From Candidatus Saccharimonadia bacterium (lineage in GTDB: Bacteria; Patescibacteriota; Saccharimonadia; Saccharimonadales; Saccharimonadaceae), in assembly GCA_023257055.1 (NCBI GenBank), contig JALRDG010000126.1, positions 1-6,379 of the forward strand: a DNA stretch of 6,379 nt, in the 5' to 3' direction. Under the pieces are notes generated by a model, which saw nothing but the letters and a program-made list of their open reading frames with translations, did not search any database and was not told where the DNA came from. The position numbers and the translations under genes were made by a program. This document shows positions 1 to 4,967 of the stretch, piece by piece. Each line of letters starts with the position of its first letter. The stretch's first letter is position 1.

Positions 1-481
1 CGACAGAGGAAGTCTCGGCCGCCGGTGAAGACGTTGAAACTTGTACTTCCTCGATGAACTGCGTCAATGCTTCGGCCGCCGTGGCAGCCGAGAGTTCAGC
101 ATCAAGCGCAATCGCATCCGCTCGACCATCGGGCAGCACCCGTGATCCAGCCTCAAGATCGTTGCCAATCGCAACGACAATCGTGTCGAACGATGTACTC
201 CCAGCAATGCTGGTAACATACGTATCCGCCGTACCCTCGGCTCGCACCATGGGCGTATCCGGCAGTACCACGACTGCAACATCGTGCGCTGCAGCCTCGG
301 CACTAAGAAACTCCCTAGTATTGTCATCCAATGACGCACCGGCAGCTACGTAGACGTTATCGTGTTGCAAACCGCTCACGACTTCATCGACATAACTTGC
401 CGCCAACGCATAACTGGGTGAACTAGCCAAGAGCGTTGTCATCCCAAGTAATGCGAGAAATGATCTCGCTGAACGGTTCAC
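1..481 (-). CDS. Secreted protein of unknown function, 3' end outside window
   Basis: I do not recognise this gene with certainty. Reading leftward from a GTG at 481-479, 160 codons are open to the window edge, so the C-terminus is missing. GGAGG at 486-490 lies 4 bases before the GTG and fixes the start. The N-terminus is a typical signal peptide: basic residues, a hydrophobic core at about residues 8-20, and a likely cleavage after Ala27 (A-L-A). The mature part begins with a helix-like segment, then NVYVAAGAS (about 42-50), a hydrophobic strand VAVVVLPD (about 68-75) and another, DTIVVAIGND (about 99-108). This alternating layout resembles secreted TPM-like or related actinobacterial domains, but only weakly. 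The end is Ala/Thr/Ser rich. It follows the substrate-binding/VWA lipoprotein gene on the same strand, 169 bases downstream, and shares its high GC. A linked extracytoplasmic role is plausible but inferred. Confidence 0.8.
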   Translation of the reverse strand, partial: MNRSARSFLALLGMTTLLASSPSYALAASYVDEVVSGLQHDNVYVAAGASLDDNTREFLSAEAAAHDVAVVVLPDTPMVRAEGTADTYVTSIAGSTSFDTIVVAIGNDLEAGSRVLPDGRADAIALDAELSAATAAEALTQFIEEVQVSTSSPAAETSSV

Positions 482-485
482 GACG

Positions 486-490
486 CCTCC
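486..490 (-). promoter_or_regulatory. Shine-Dalgarno GGAGG of the secreted protein gene
   Basis: A perfect GGAGG lies 4 bases upstream of the GTG codon at 481. It supports that non-ATG start, because the first in-frame ATG (codon 14) would remove most of the signal peptide. Confidence 0.7.
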
Positions 491-609
491 TAATATAGAT
501 AGTCGAATTGTTAAATCGATGCTTCACGAATATCGCGAATCACCGGCGAGGGAAATCCCCTCATAGAAAAAGACTATATCTTCTTGTATGAACTGATTTC
601 AAGGGTAGG

Positions 610-644
610 GGCGAGGTGAGACACGGAATGTGCCTCACCTCGCC
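610..644 (-). terminator. Strong hairpin after the lipoprotein gene, no U-tract
   Basis: Arms 610-620 (GGCGAGGTGAG) and 634-644 (CTCACCTCGCC) are perfectly complementary over 11 bp. A further 3 bp (622-624 with 630-632) pair inside after one mismatch, leaving a 5-base loop. It starts 6 bases past the TAA at 651-653. Neither strand has a T-run after the stem. It is therefore either a U-less terminator, a transcript-stabilising 3' hairpin, or a partial terminator allowing read-through to the next gene. Confidence 0.55.
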
Positions 645-650
645 AAACGA

Positions 651-2474
651 TTAGAAGTTGTTCATGACGTCATTCATGACGATCGACAGTCGACGCGGGT
701 CGGTTGCGTCGAACACCTGTCCACCAGACGCCTCGGCAATCTGCCGAAGCTCGGGGGCAGGCGCATCAGGGCTGAACAGGATCGGGAAAACCCGCACAGG
801 AGCGTCGTTCGCTCCCTCGCTGTCGTCGCGAAGCTGCTGAATCAGCGCCTCCAAGCCCATCATCGAACCCTCGTCCCGTCCATCAGACAGCACCACAATT
901 GCATTGATGCGACCCGGCTCAGCCGTTTCGCTCATCTGCTGGTGCGCCTTGGCGATGGTGTCGTACAGGGGAGTGCCGTCAGTCGGCTCGAGAGCGTTGA
1001 TGTCCTGGCGAAGCTGCTCGGCGTCACCACGAATCGGCGACAGCTTTCGCAACTCCTGACTGTTCTGGTCACCATTCGGTCCCAGTCCGGTCGTGAAGGC
1101 CCAGAGGCCCACCTCGTCGGTCGGTCGGAAGTGATCGAACGTAGCGCTGGCTGCCTCCTTGGCAACTTCCATACGCGTACGATCATCCGTCGCTCGTTCG
1201 CCCATCGAACCAGAAATATCCACCAGCATCATGACGCTCGACGACTTACGGATCTGCTTCCACTGCTCGATCGCCGCCGAAGTCACACTGGCCGACGGCG
1301 TTTCGAGCAGCTTCGGCATTGCCGACTGCACGCCATATTCGGCAGTCAGAAGACCGCCGGCCTTGGCCTTCGGATCGATCGAACGGAAACCGTAGTCGTT
1401 CAGGATACCCTGAGCGGCAGCAGTCTGCGTGAAGTTCACGAACGCTCGCGCCACAGCCCGCTGCTCCTCGGTTACCCAAGTTGCATCCGGACCAAGCACA
1501 CCGATCGGGTTGTCACTGACCAGCGACCCCTCCTCCGGATAGATGGCGACCATCTTCTCCTTGGGCGGAGTCAGCTGGGTACCAGGCTCAACGACCGAGC
1601 TCGACGGATTACCACGGTTGTAGTTCACCACCGAGGTCTCCTCGACAGCCACCGCCGAGACATATCCCAGCGACTGACCATTCTGGTCACGATCATAGTT
1701 GCGCTGCAGAACGTTGCCGGTCGTGCTGCCATAGTGAATGACACACGATTCCAGCTCCTTCGAAAACTTTTCAGCCTTCTTGATGTCATCTGCAGTCAGA
1801 CCGGAAGCCTTGTCAGTAGCTGCGTACGCCTGCATCAGCAGGGCATTGAGTCCCGTCGTAGAGGTTTCAGGCGCGGTCTTGCCGAGCTTGAAATTACCCC
1901 AGGTCGAGGCACCGCTGCCGTACTTACCCCAGCCTTCCGGGTGCATGCACAGGTCGTGCATATCCGAAAGACCGATTGGCTTGTCGGGCCAGCCCATGGC
2001 TTTCGCCATGCGCTCCGGCATAGCAAACACCACTGGCGAAACCGCGAACGACTTCGCTTCGGGCACCATCTGCGTGCTGCCGCGAAGGCTGTTAACACGC
2101 TCGACCCACTGACTGGATGCCGGCGACCAAATCACCGGCTGACTCTTGACCGTCTCAGTACTGGACCACGGGTCCTCACTGATTGCCAGCAGGCGCGCCG
2201 CCTCGCCGGATGAAACATCCTGCGGAGCAATTCGCGCACAGTTGCCATTGACCGTCAGGGCCTTCGCCTCGTCAGTCTCTGCAAACAGCTCGCTGAGCTT
2301 GTTGAACATCTCCTTCTTCTCGGGGGAGATTGCCGCCACGACTGGCTCACAGCCGCCGAGGTCACCAAAATCACCCCCTCCGGCAGACGGATCATCCGAC
2401 CCGCCACCACAAGCAGACAAAAACAAGGCACCGGCCATGGCCAGTGTCAGTGCTATACGTCGATTAGTTCGCAT
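651..2474 (-). CDS. Lipoprotein with substrate-binding and von Willebrand A domains
   Basis: Predicted 607-residue exported lipoprotein. Residues 1-22 are a lipoprotein signal: two basic pairs, a hydrophobic core and lipobox LSAC with Cys22 as lipidation site. A Gly/Ser/Asp linker (about 23-41) follows. Residues about 42-390 look like a type 2 extracellular solute-binding domain (SBP_bac_11-like), including an AVSPVVFAMP strand and a PIGLSDMHDLC region. Residues about 412-607 form a VWA domain with a complete MIDAS: D419-x-S421-x-S423, Thr501 in DGTPLYDT, and Asp531 in LSDG. Four other cysteines (42, 79, 176, 244) could form two disulfides. The architecture matches actinobacterial 'substrate-binding and VWA domain' proteins. 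The ligand is unknown. Adhesion or sensing at the cell surface is inferred. I chose ATG 2474 over the adjacent GTG 2477 because GAAGAAAGG then lies 6 bases upstream. GC is higher than in genes to the right. Confidence 0.9.
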   Translation of the reverse strand: MRTNRRIALTLAMAGALFLSACGGGSDDPSAGGGDFGDLGGCEPVVAAISPEKKEMFNKLSELFAETDEAKALTVNGNCARIAPQDVSSGEAARLLAISEDPWSSTETVKSQPVIWSPASSQWVERVNSLRGSTQMVPEAKSFAVSPVVFAMPERMAKAMGWPDKPIGLSDMHDLCMHPEGWGKYGSGASTWGNFKLGKTAPETSTTGLNALLMQAYAATDKASGLTADDIKKAEKFSKELESCVIHYGSTTGNVLQRNYDRDQNGQSLGYVSAVAVEETSVVNYNRGNPSSSVVEPGTQLTPPKEKMVAIYPEEGSLVSDNPIGVLGPDATWVTEEQRAVARAFVNFTQTAAAQGILNDYGFRSIDPKAKAGGLLTAEYGVQSAMPKLLETPSASVTSAAIEQWKQIRKSSSVMMLVDISGSMGERATDDRTRMEVAKEAASATFDHFRPTDEVGLWAFTTGLGPNGDQNSQELRKLSPIRGDAEQLRQDINALEPTDGTPLYDTIAKAHQQMSETAEPGRINAIVVLSDGRDEGSMMGLEALIQQLRDDSEGANDAPVRVFPILFSPDAPAPELRQIAEASGGQVFDATDPRRLSIVMNDVMNNF

Positions 2475-2480
2475 CACGAA

Positions 2481-2489
2481 CCTTTCTTC
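2481..2489 (-). promoter_or_regulatory. Ribosome binding site deciding the lipoprotein start
   Basis: The minus strand reads GAAGAAAGG here. The GG is 6 bases from ATG 2474 but only 3 from GTG 2477, which favours ATG as the initiator and removes one residue from the longest reading frame. Confidence 0.6.
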
Positions 2490-2539
2490 TCGTTATTGAG
2501 GTACGATGCCCACGTTTTTACGGCGCGCACAGTGGTTGT

Positions 2540-2568
2540 ATAATATTATATTTTAAGGTATATGTCAA
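2540..2568 (-). promoter_or_regulatory. Sigma70-type promoter of the lipoprotein gene
   Basis: On the minus strand a perfect -35 TTGACA (2568-2563) is followed by exactly 17 bases and -10 TATTAT (2545-2540). The spacer is very AT-rich. Transcription should start near 2533, giving a leader of about 58 bases before ATG 2474. It is the closest match to the bacterial consensus in the window, suggesting strong expression of the lipoprotein. Confidence 0.8.
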
Positions 2569-2590
2569 ATATGATACTCGTTTTCCACCT

Positions 2591-3214
2591 CTATACAGGC
2601 GGGTAGGGGCTAGTAGCTAGCGCGCGAGCAAGATGTACGGCGTTCGCCGCTACCGTTTTATTCGTTTTAGCTACCTTTTCTGGCGTTTCCGGTAGGTCTT
2701 TATAGTCAACGGTTTGCATCGCCTCGCCAACCCAGTAGGTCGCACCAATTGCCGGAATAGTAAACCCGACATCATTCAATGCCTGAAAAACATTTGCCGT
2801 TACGTTGTGCGCACCGTCTTCATTACCTACCACCGCCAAAATTGCTACTTTCCCATACGTTAGTAATCGATCCGATTCGTCATGTTCCGACAATTCCGCA
2901 TCAAGACGCTCCAACACTTTTTGCGTTATGCTCGATGGATGCCCAAGCCATATAGGCGTGGCGATAAGCAGTATATTAGCGTTCATAATCTTTTTGCGTA
3001 TCGCCGGCCATTCGTCACCGTCGCCCATATCTATTTCAACGCCGTGATGTACCGTATAGTCCGCAATCCGGATTATTTCAGTCTCTACTCCGTAGGCGTG
3101 TAATTCATCAAGTACCTGCCCGGCCAGTACATCGCCTGAAGATATACTTGGTGACGGACGTAGGCTACACGTGAGCGCAACGGCTTTAAGTGAAATAGGG
3201 GATATAGATATCAT
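2591..3214 (-). CDS. Flavodoxin-fold NADPH-dependent FMN reductase-like protein
   Basis: Predicted 207-residue cytoplasmic flavoprotein of the flavodoxin / NADPH-dependent FMN reductase fold. Residues 11-24 (AVALTCSLRPSPS) form the first strand and the phosphate-binding loop. A helix and GVETEIIRIADY (second strand) follow. ILLIATPIWLGHPSS (about 80-94) is the flavin-ring loop, and KVLERLDAEL the following helix. VAILAVVGNEDGAHN and a late YWVGEAM motif complete the fold. The family reduces quinones or other acceptors using FMN; the true substrate cannot be told from sequence. The closest relatives I recall are actinobacterial flavodoxin-family proteins. The ATG has no Shine-Dalgarno sequence. 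A CATACT hexamer sits 6 bases before it, suggesting a leaderless message. About nine residues precede the usual family start, and no other start codon is available there. The gene stops with TAG just upstream of the lipoprotein promoter. Confidence 0.88.
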   Translation of the reverse strand: MISISPISLKAVALTCSLRPSPSISSGDVLAGQVLDELHAYGVETEIIRIADYTVHHGVEIDMGDGDEWPAIRKKIMNANILLIATPIWLGHPSSITQKVLERLDAELSEHDESDRLLTYGKVAILAVVGNEDGAHNVTANVFQALNDVGFTIPAIGATYWVGEAMQTVDYKDLPETPEKVAKTNKTVAANAVHLARALATSPYPPV

Positions 3215-3304
3215 AGTTCAAGTATGCAGCAGGTATAGGTAGTTAGGCTGTAATATTCTTTACGCGTAACGAAGTAACGTTGCTTGAACAGGAAAACGTC
3301 AAAA
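3215..3304. other. Gap with short repeats upstream of the flavodoxin-like gene
   Basis: No gene. It holds the perfect palindrome TTACGCGTAA (3260-3269) and two direct GTAACG copies (3266-3271, 3274-3279). A weak -10-like CATACT (3221-3226, minus strand) lies 6 bases before the ATG. The repeat cluster lies about 30 bases further upstream than the putative -10, where an activator or repressor could bind, but this is speculative. Confidence 0.4.
3221..3226 (-). promoter_or_regulatory. Possible -10 element for a leaderless flavodoxin-like mRNA
   Basis: CATACT (minus strand) matches TATAAT at 4 of 6 positions and lies 6 bases before ATG 3214. That is the same spacing as the clearer leaderless promoter at 4172-4180. 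No good -35 hexamer is present at 16-18 bases, so support comes mainly from the absence of a Shine-Dalgarno sequence and the matching spacing. Confidence 0.35.
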
Positions 3305-3339
3305 AGAAAAAAGACGAGCAAACAACTCGTCTTTTTTCT
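3305..3339 (-). terminator. Intrinsic terminator of tRNA-Arg
   Basis: A perfect 14-bp stem pairs 3305-3318 (AGAAAAAAGACGAG) with 3326-3339, around a 7-base loop. On the minus strand the stem is followed by a T-rich run. It begins one base after the encoded CCA of tRNA-Arg. The A-tract and T-tract within the stem make it potentially bidirectional. Confidence 0.85.
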
Positions 3340-3340
3340 A

Positions 3341-3417
3341 TGGTACACCCGACAGGATTCGAACCTATGGCCTTCGGCTCCGCAAGCCGACGCTCTATCC
3401 AGCTGAGCTACGGGTGC
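3341..3417 (-). tRNA. tRNA-Arg, anticodon GCG
   Basis: A complete 77-base cloverleaf with encoded CCA. The acceptor stem GCACCCG pairs with CGGGTGT, including a G1-U72 wobble, and the discriminator is A. The D stem is GCTC/GAGC. The anticodon stem TCGGC/GCCGA closes loop TTGCGGA, giving anticodon GCG (3381-3383) for codons CGC/CGU. The T arm holds TTCGAAT. Most bacteria read CGU/CGC/CGA with an ACG anticodon deaminated to inosine; an encoded G34 is unusual. G36-G37 fits a TrmD m1G37 site. A terminator hairpin follows directly. I could not call its promoter with confidence. Confidence 0.95.
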
Positions 3418-3559
3418 AAACGCGTCGTTTTCCGCTCAAATGAACGTTCCACGCCGCATGTAACTAAAAAGTACTTTCAGGCCGCTCAAAGATTTTCGAA
3501 CGCGAACATCACCTAGTGTATCAAATGTCGCCTCTGTTGGCAAGCAGAGGCGGAGCGTA
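3418..3559. other. Gap upstream of tRNA-Arg
   Basis: No gene. It must hold the tRNA-Arg promoter, but only weak candidates are visible, for example TTGAGC (3484-3489, minus) 17 bases from TAGTTA. A 9-base direct repeat CCGCTCAAA occurs at 3432-3440 and 3482-3490, exactly 50 bases apart. The terminator hairpin of the adjacent membrane protein gene is at 3529-3552. Confidence 0.5.
3529..3552 (-). terminator. Hairpin terminator of the two-helix membrane protein gene
   Basis: CGCCTCTG (3529-3536) pairs perfectly with CAGAGGCG (3545-3552) around an 8-base loop. It lies 7 bases after the TAA at 3560-3562. On the minus strand the stem is followed by ACATTTGAT, a poor U-tract, so termination may be incomplete. 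Confidence 0.6.
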
Positions 3560-4165
3560 TTACAGACGAAGCTTTCGTACCAACTTATCGACCACGCTCA
3601 ACTGCAGCTCCTGCAGTGGCAATCGCGTACCAAGAAAATCGACAATTTGCTCACCTAGATTTGCCGGGAAATAGACGGTAAGATCTGTCGAAAAACGCTT
3701 CGTCGGAATCAGAATAATTGAATACTCACCCTCGTCGCGCACGACACCAAACGCCTTATAATCCGCGAAATGGTGCAACACGCCGGCAATATAAAGCCCT
3801 TTCGGACTTAAGGTGTATTTCAGCGTCCGTGGCGGGCGCTTCGCTAGTACAAAAAGAGCGACCGCCATCACAACAATCAGTACGGCAAATGTAATTGCCT
3901 TCATAAGAAAGATAGCCACCGCAAGAAGTACGGCAGTAGCGACGGCGACGCCAACAAACCACCCAGTGTCACGCTCCATCTGAATATATTCACTTGCTTT
4001 CCATGAGATGACTTCGTCGGATGACGACATATCAGCATTACCTTCGGACTGCTGGTCATCTACGTACGGAGCATCGGTTTCGTTTACGCCCTCTACGAGT
4101 GGCTGTACATCAGTTTCTGTTTCGGGATCCGGTTTCCAATAATTACTTTGTTGATCGGGATTCAT
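3560..4165 (-). CDS. Two-helix membrane protein conserved in Patescibacteria, function unknown
   Basis: Predicted 201-residue membrane protein. The first 50 residues are hydrophilic, acidic and probably disordered. EVISWKASEYIQMERDTGWF (51-70) leads into two close transmembrane helices (about 69-88 and 91-108). KRPPRTLKYTLSPKGLYIAG and a beta-rich domain (about 109-180) follow, then a helix rich in basic residues ending KLVRKLRL. I associate this arrangement (ISW.ASEY, two helices, RPxxLxYxLxxxGLxI, and a KRF motif) with uncharacterised proteins common in Saccharibacteria and related groups. No role is established. The soluble domain would face the cytoplasm by the positive-inside rule. I chose ATG 4165, not the upstream TTG at 4219, because the intervening DNA carries an extended -10 promoter and part of the tRNA-Ser terminator. 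The mRNA is predicted to be leaderless. A hairpin terminator follows. Confidence 0.82.
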   Translation of the reverse strand: MNPDQQSNYWKPDPETETDVQPLVEGVNETDAPYVDDQQSEGNADMSSSDEVISWKASEYIQMERDTGWFVGVAVATAVLLAVAIFLMKAITFAVLIVVMAVALFVLAKRPPRTLKYTLSPKGLYIAGVLHHFADYKAFGVVRDEGEYSIILIPTKRFSTDLTVYFPANLGEQIVDFLGTRLPLQELQLSVVDKLVRKLRL

Positions 4166-4171
4166 ATGATT

Positions 4172-4180
4172 AGTATACCA
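4172..4180 (-). promoter_or_regulatory. Extended -10 promoter giving a leaderless mRNA
   Basis: The minus strand reads TGGTATACT (4180-4172), an extended -10 (TGn plus TATACT). Exactly 6 bases separate it from ATG 4165, placing the expected transcription start on the A of the start codon. No Shine-Dalgarno sequence is present. No good -35 is seen, as expected for an extended -10 promoter. Confidence 0.65.
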
Positions 4181-4217
4181 TGAGCAGAAAGGCGCAGGTT
4201 TGCTCAGTAAAAGTGTC

Positions 4218-4255
4218 AAATAAAATACACATGCAGCCGCATGCGTATTTTATTT
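4218..4255 (-). terminator. Intrinsic terminator of tRNA-Ser(GCU)
   Basis: A 17-bp stem pairs 4218-4234 with 4239-4255 around the 4-base loop 4235-4238. On the minus strand the single non-Watson-Crick position is a G-U wobble. The distal arm ends TATTTTATTT, serving as the U-tract. Its first base (4255) is the terminal A of the encoded CCA, so the stem abuts the mature tRNA. Confidence 0.85.
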
Positions 4256-4347
4256 GGCGGAGGAGGGGAGATTCGAACTCCCGCTCCAGGTCTCCCCGGA
4301 CTAACGATTTAGCAAACCGTCCCCTTCAGCCACTTGGGTACTCCTCC
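4255..4347 (-). tRNA. tRNA-Ser, anticodon GCU
   Basis: A complete 93-base class II tRNA with encoded CCA. The acceptor stem GGAGGAG/CTCCTCC is perfect and the discriminator is G, as usual for serine. Anticodon loop TTGCTAA gives GCT (4311-4313), reading AGC/AGU. The long variable arm TCCGGG/CCTGGA has 6 pairs and is a serine identity feature. The T arm GGGAG/CTCCC encloses TTCGAAT. It is transcribed divergently from the VirB2-like gene. Confidence 0.96.
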
Positions 4348-4358
4348 AAGGTGTAACG

Positions 4359-4389
4359 TAGTGATGTGCTTTTGTAAGCTACATCACTA
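4359..4389 (-). other. Hairpin in the 5' leader of pre-tRNA-Ser(GCU)
   Basis: TAGTGATGTGCTT (4359-4371) pairs with 4376-4389, giving 13 bp with one bulged base and a 4-base loop. It lies between the proposed promoter (4400-4433) and the tRNA 5' end (4347). It would therefore be in the pre-tRNA leader. No T-run follows on either strand, so it is not a normal terminator. Confidence 0.6.
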
Positions 4390-4399
4390 ACTGGTACAA

Positions 4400-4433
4400 A
4401 TTGTAGCATAAAACAGTGATCAAGGGTAGTCAA
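4400..4433 (-). promoter_or_regulatory. Promoter of tRNA-Ser(GCU)
   Basis: On the minus strand TTGACT (4433-4428) is followed by 17 bases and TATGCT (4410-4405). An overlapping alternative is the extended -10 TGCTACAAT (4408-4400). Transcription would start about 46-51 bases before the tRNA. Its -35 overlaps the -35 of the divergent VirB2-like gene. Confidence 0.6.
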
Positions 4434-4455
4434 AACCACTATATTTTGCTATTAT
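4427..4455 (+). promoter_or_regulatory. Promoter of the VirB2-like gene
   Basis: TAGTCA (4427-4432), a 17-base spacer and TATTAT (4450-4455), the latter extended by TGC (4447-4449). The expected start is near 4462, a leader of about 25 bases carrying AGGA (4477-4480) 6 bases before ATG 4487. Confidence 0.65.
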
Positions 4456-4486
4456 ATGAATAATATTGTTTGATATAGGAATTATT

Positions 4487-4921
4487 ATGAAACGAAGTTT
4501 TGGAATATCATTACTTATCGCCACCGTCTTCGCCGCATTATTTGCGGTTGGCGTGCCGGAAGTAAGCTTTGCACAAGTCGACCAAGGTCTTGATGGTGCC
4601 ATGCAAGTAACCCGCGGGGAAGGCCAACCAACCGAACTGTTCAGCGGCAATGAAGGCGGGCTCGTAAATCGAATCATCACGCTTCTCTTGTTTATCGTTG
4701 GCGTGCTCAGTGTCATTATGTTGATAATCGGCGGATTGCGCTTTGTGCTGTCTGGCGGCGACAAATCAAAAACTGACGCAGCAAAAAACACCATTCTGTA
4801 CGCCATTATCGGTCTTTTGGTAGCATTCTTCGCCTATGCAATCATCAATTTCGTCGTGCAGGCAATCTCTGGCGGCTCGATTGGCGGCGGATCGTCCAAT
4901 CCATTCGATGGCGCATGGTAA
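4487..4921 (+). CDS. VirB2/TrbC-like pilin-type membrane protein
   Basis: Predicted 144-residue protein. Residues 1-29 are a signal peptide (MKRS, a long hydrophobic core, likely cut after VSFA). A short polar segment follows, then two transmembrane helices (about 63-84 and 102-124) joined by a polar loop GGDKSKTDAAK (about 90-100), and a Gly/Ser-rich tail. The two helices with a short basic loop after a cleaved signal match VirB2/TrbC major pilins of type IV secretion systems. CPR genomes carry many stand-alone proteins of this kind. No secretion ATPase or other VirB gene is in view, so a pilus or conjugation role is inferred from fold only; a small holin-like membrane protein is the alternative. 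Start ATG 4487 has AGGA 6 bases upstream; an in-frame ATG at 4466 lacks a site. The stop TAA is followed at once by TGA. It is the only plus-strand gene here. Confidence 0.85.
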   Translation: MKRSFGISLLIATVFAALFAVGVPEVSFAQVDQGLDGAMQVTRGEGQPTELFSGNEGGLVNRIITLLLFIVGVLSVIMLIIGGLRFVLSGGDKSKTDAAKNTILYAIIGLLVAFFAYAIINFVVQAISGGSIGGGSSNPFDGAW

Positions 4922-4935
4922 TGAAACACCGTTAC

Positions 4936-4967
4936 ATAAAAATACCGGCGACCGCCGGTATTTTTAT
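4936..4967. terminator. Bidirectional terminator between convergent genes
   Basis: A 14-bp stem pairs 4936-4949 with 4954-4967 around loop GACC. The GC core is flanked by AAAAAT and ATTTTT, so both strands have a U-tract. It ends the VirB2-like gene on the plus strand and the metallopeptidase on the minus strand. The latter's stop codon (4964-4966) lies inside the hairpin. Confidence 0.9.

Larger units (their letters stand above)
482..650. other. Intergenic gap between secreted protein and lipoprotein genes
   Basis: No gene seen. From the lipoprotein side it holds a strong hairpin (610-644), an AT-rich stretch, a small GAGGG/CCCTC stem (548-552 with 558-562), and the ribosome binding site of the next gene. 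I could not find a convincing -35/-10 pair for the secreted protein gene. It may therefore be partly co-transcribed with the lipoprotein gene, or use a promoter too degenerate to call by eye. Confidence 0.5.

Noticed and set aside
630..2213. Long plus-strand open frame of 527 codons opposite the lipoprotein gene
   Set aside because: It lies entirely antisense to a well-supported gene. Its product is Arg/His/Leu rich with no motif, as expected from the complement of a GC-rich coding sequence.
3280..3516. Plus-strand open frame across the tRNA-Arg locus
   Set aside because: It is the reverse complement of a tRNA and terminator. The apparent TGFEP peptide is a familiar artefact of translating the tRNA T arm backwards.
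4166..4219. TTG-started N-terminal extension of the two-helix membrane protein
   Set aside because: The 54 bases contain an extended -10 promoter and touch the tRNA-Ser terminator, have no ribosome binding site, and begin with a rare start codon.
4420..4806. Minus-strand open frame of 128 codons opposite the VirB2-like gene
   Set aside because: It has no ribosome binding site, overlaps both divergent promoters, and is antisense to a gene with signal peptide, membrane helices and promoter.
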